The position numbers were made by a program, and so were the translations under genes. This document shows positions 5,279-5,659 of a stretch of 5,659 bases of DNA, one piece after another. This DNA is from an uncultured Trueperaceae bacterium (GTDB lineage Bacteria; Deinococcota; Deinococci; Deinococcales; Trueperaceae), in contig CALCHY010000238.1 of NCBI GenBank assembly GCA_937907415.1, positions 1-5,659 on the forward strand, given 5' to 3'. The notes below the pieces were generated by a model. The model was not told the DNA's origin, searched no databases, and worked only from the letters and a program-made list of their open reading frames with translations. Every line of letters starts with the position of its first letter. Positions within the stretch are counted from its first letter, which is position 1.

Positions 5279-5340
5279 AAGATTCGAGCGAATCTTGAGA
5301 GTGAGCCCCGATTTCAGGCCCGGGCTCACTCATTCGCTCG
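5279..5340 (-). terminator. Tandem, alternative hairpins at the end of the right-hand gene
   Basis: GAGTGAGCCC (5299-5308) and GGGCTCACTC (5322-5331) form a perfect 10-bp stem with a 13-base loop. On the minus strand it begins inside the stop codon of the 5330-5659 gene. A second small palindrome, AAGATTCG-AG-CGAATCTT (5279-5296), follows. CGAGCGAAT (5285-5293) is also the exact complement of ATTCGCTCG (5332-5340) at the gene's end. The main stem can therefore extend by 9 bp across a CTTGA bulge (5294-5298), at the cost of the small palindrome. No long T-run follows. Termination of the minus-strand gene is the simplest reading. Confidence 0.6.
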
Positions 5341-5659
5341 GCGGCGCCTGTGTGACGTGTTTGCCGTAGGCAATGATCTCATCACCAGCCTTGGGAATGA
5401 TCTTCCTGACGAACTGATCATAGACAGGGATTGCGTGCTTCGATGCCGCCTCAAGGTCCGCGAAGGCGGGTGAGGTCCTGGCGTCTGCCTGGACCAGTTC
5501 GGCCCAGTGAGCGTCGTACTGGTCCCGCCAGAAGAGCTGAGGCACGTGCGCTGGCCCGAACCCGTACCCTCCTTCCAAGCCGTGACGCCCCAGGATCTCC
5601 GGATTGGCCCAGTACACGAACCCGTCCAGTTCACCGCCGTCGGCGAGGTACTGCACGTA
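5330..5659 (-). CDS. C-terminal part of an unrecognised protein (runs off the right edge)
   Basis: The minus frame is open from the right edge to TGA 5332-5330, giving 109 residues. GTG 5656 is an in-frame codon but unlikely to be the true start, because the frame is already open before it and the sequence reads like the middle of a protein. The segment is rich in aromatic residues and Gly (for example GFVYWANPEILGRHG and GGYGFGPAHVPQLFWRDQY), then becomes helical and charged (AELVQAD, FADLEAASKHAIPVYDQFV) and ends KHVTQAPPSE. Codon use is GC-rich at third positions, like the exporter, which supports a real gene. There is no cysteine, membrane helix or motif I can name, so no function is given. 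A strong hairpin overlapping its stop codon suggests that it ends its transcript. Confidence 0.7.
   Translation of the reverse strand, partial: YVQYLADGGELDGFVYWANPEILGRHGLEGGYGFGPAHVPQLFWRDQYDAHWAELVQADARTSPAFADLEAASKHAIPVYDQFVRKIIPKAGDEIIAYGKHVTQAPPSE

Overview
The window looks like a stretch of bacterial chromosome in which a few intact genes sit among decayed ones. I see no tRNA, rRNA, CRISPR array, transposase or insertion-sequence end. The best taxonomic hint is a broken gene on the minus strand near 5055-5228. Its translation has a signal peptide followed by an OmpH/Skp-like start (AAYINSQYLLTLHPIYEQV), a form I associate with Deinococcus-Thermus relatives such as Thermus, Deinococcus or Truepera. 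This is a tentative inference. Actinobacteria or Chloroflexi cannot be excluded from one window.

Left part (1-1110, plus strand): a small three-helix membrane protein that may continue past the left edge, a roughly 310-base stretch with only a doubtful small ORF, and an intact DCC-family (DUF393) thiol-disulfide oxidoreductase-like gene. Inverted repeats cover that gene's stop codon. This part uses more A/T at third codon positions than the genes to the right.

Middle left (1084-2084): a gene graveyard. It holds a beta-lactamase/serine-hydrolase remnant with its SxxK motif still readable but an in-frame TAG (1298-1561). It is followed by the first 67 codons of a MacB/FtsX-type permease (1651-1854), ended by TAG. 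A perfect 11-bp hairpin and a short patch of coding-like sequence follow.

Centre (2085-4760, minus strand): an apparent two-gene operon. The upstream gene encodes a 223-residue, apparently cytosolic FecR-like protein carrying a five-cysteine cluster, C-x6-C-x2-C-x-C-x2-C. It has a strong Shine-Dalgarno site and a possible promoter with a palindrome between its -35 and -10 boxes. The downstream gene encodes a full ABC exporter (membrane domain plus ATPase with every motif intact), of the kind that exports peptides or lipids. The 77-base gap between them can fold in two mutually exclusive ways. A FecR-like cysteine protein paired with an exporter is the most unusual content here. I do not recognise the pair as a described system.

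Right part (4760-5659): about 300 bases with no recognisable gene, the OmpH/Skp-like remnant interrupted by TAG, a pair of overlapping hairpins that probably terminate transcription, and the C-terminal 109 residues of an unrecognised minus-strand gene that runs off the right edge.
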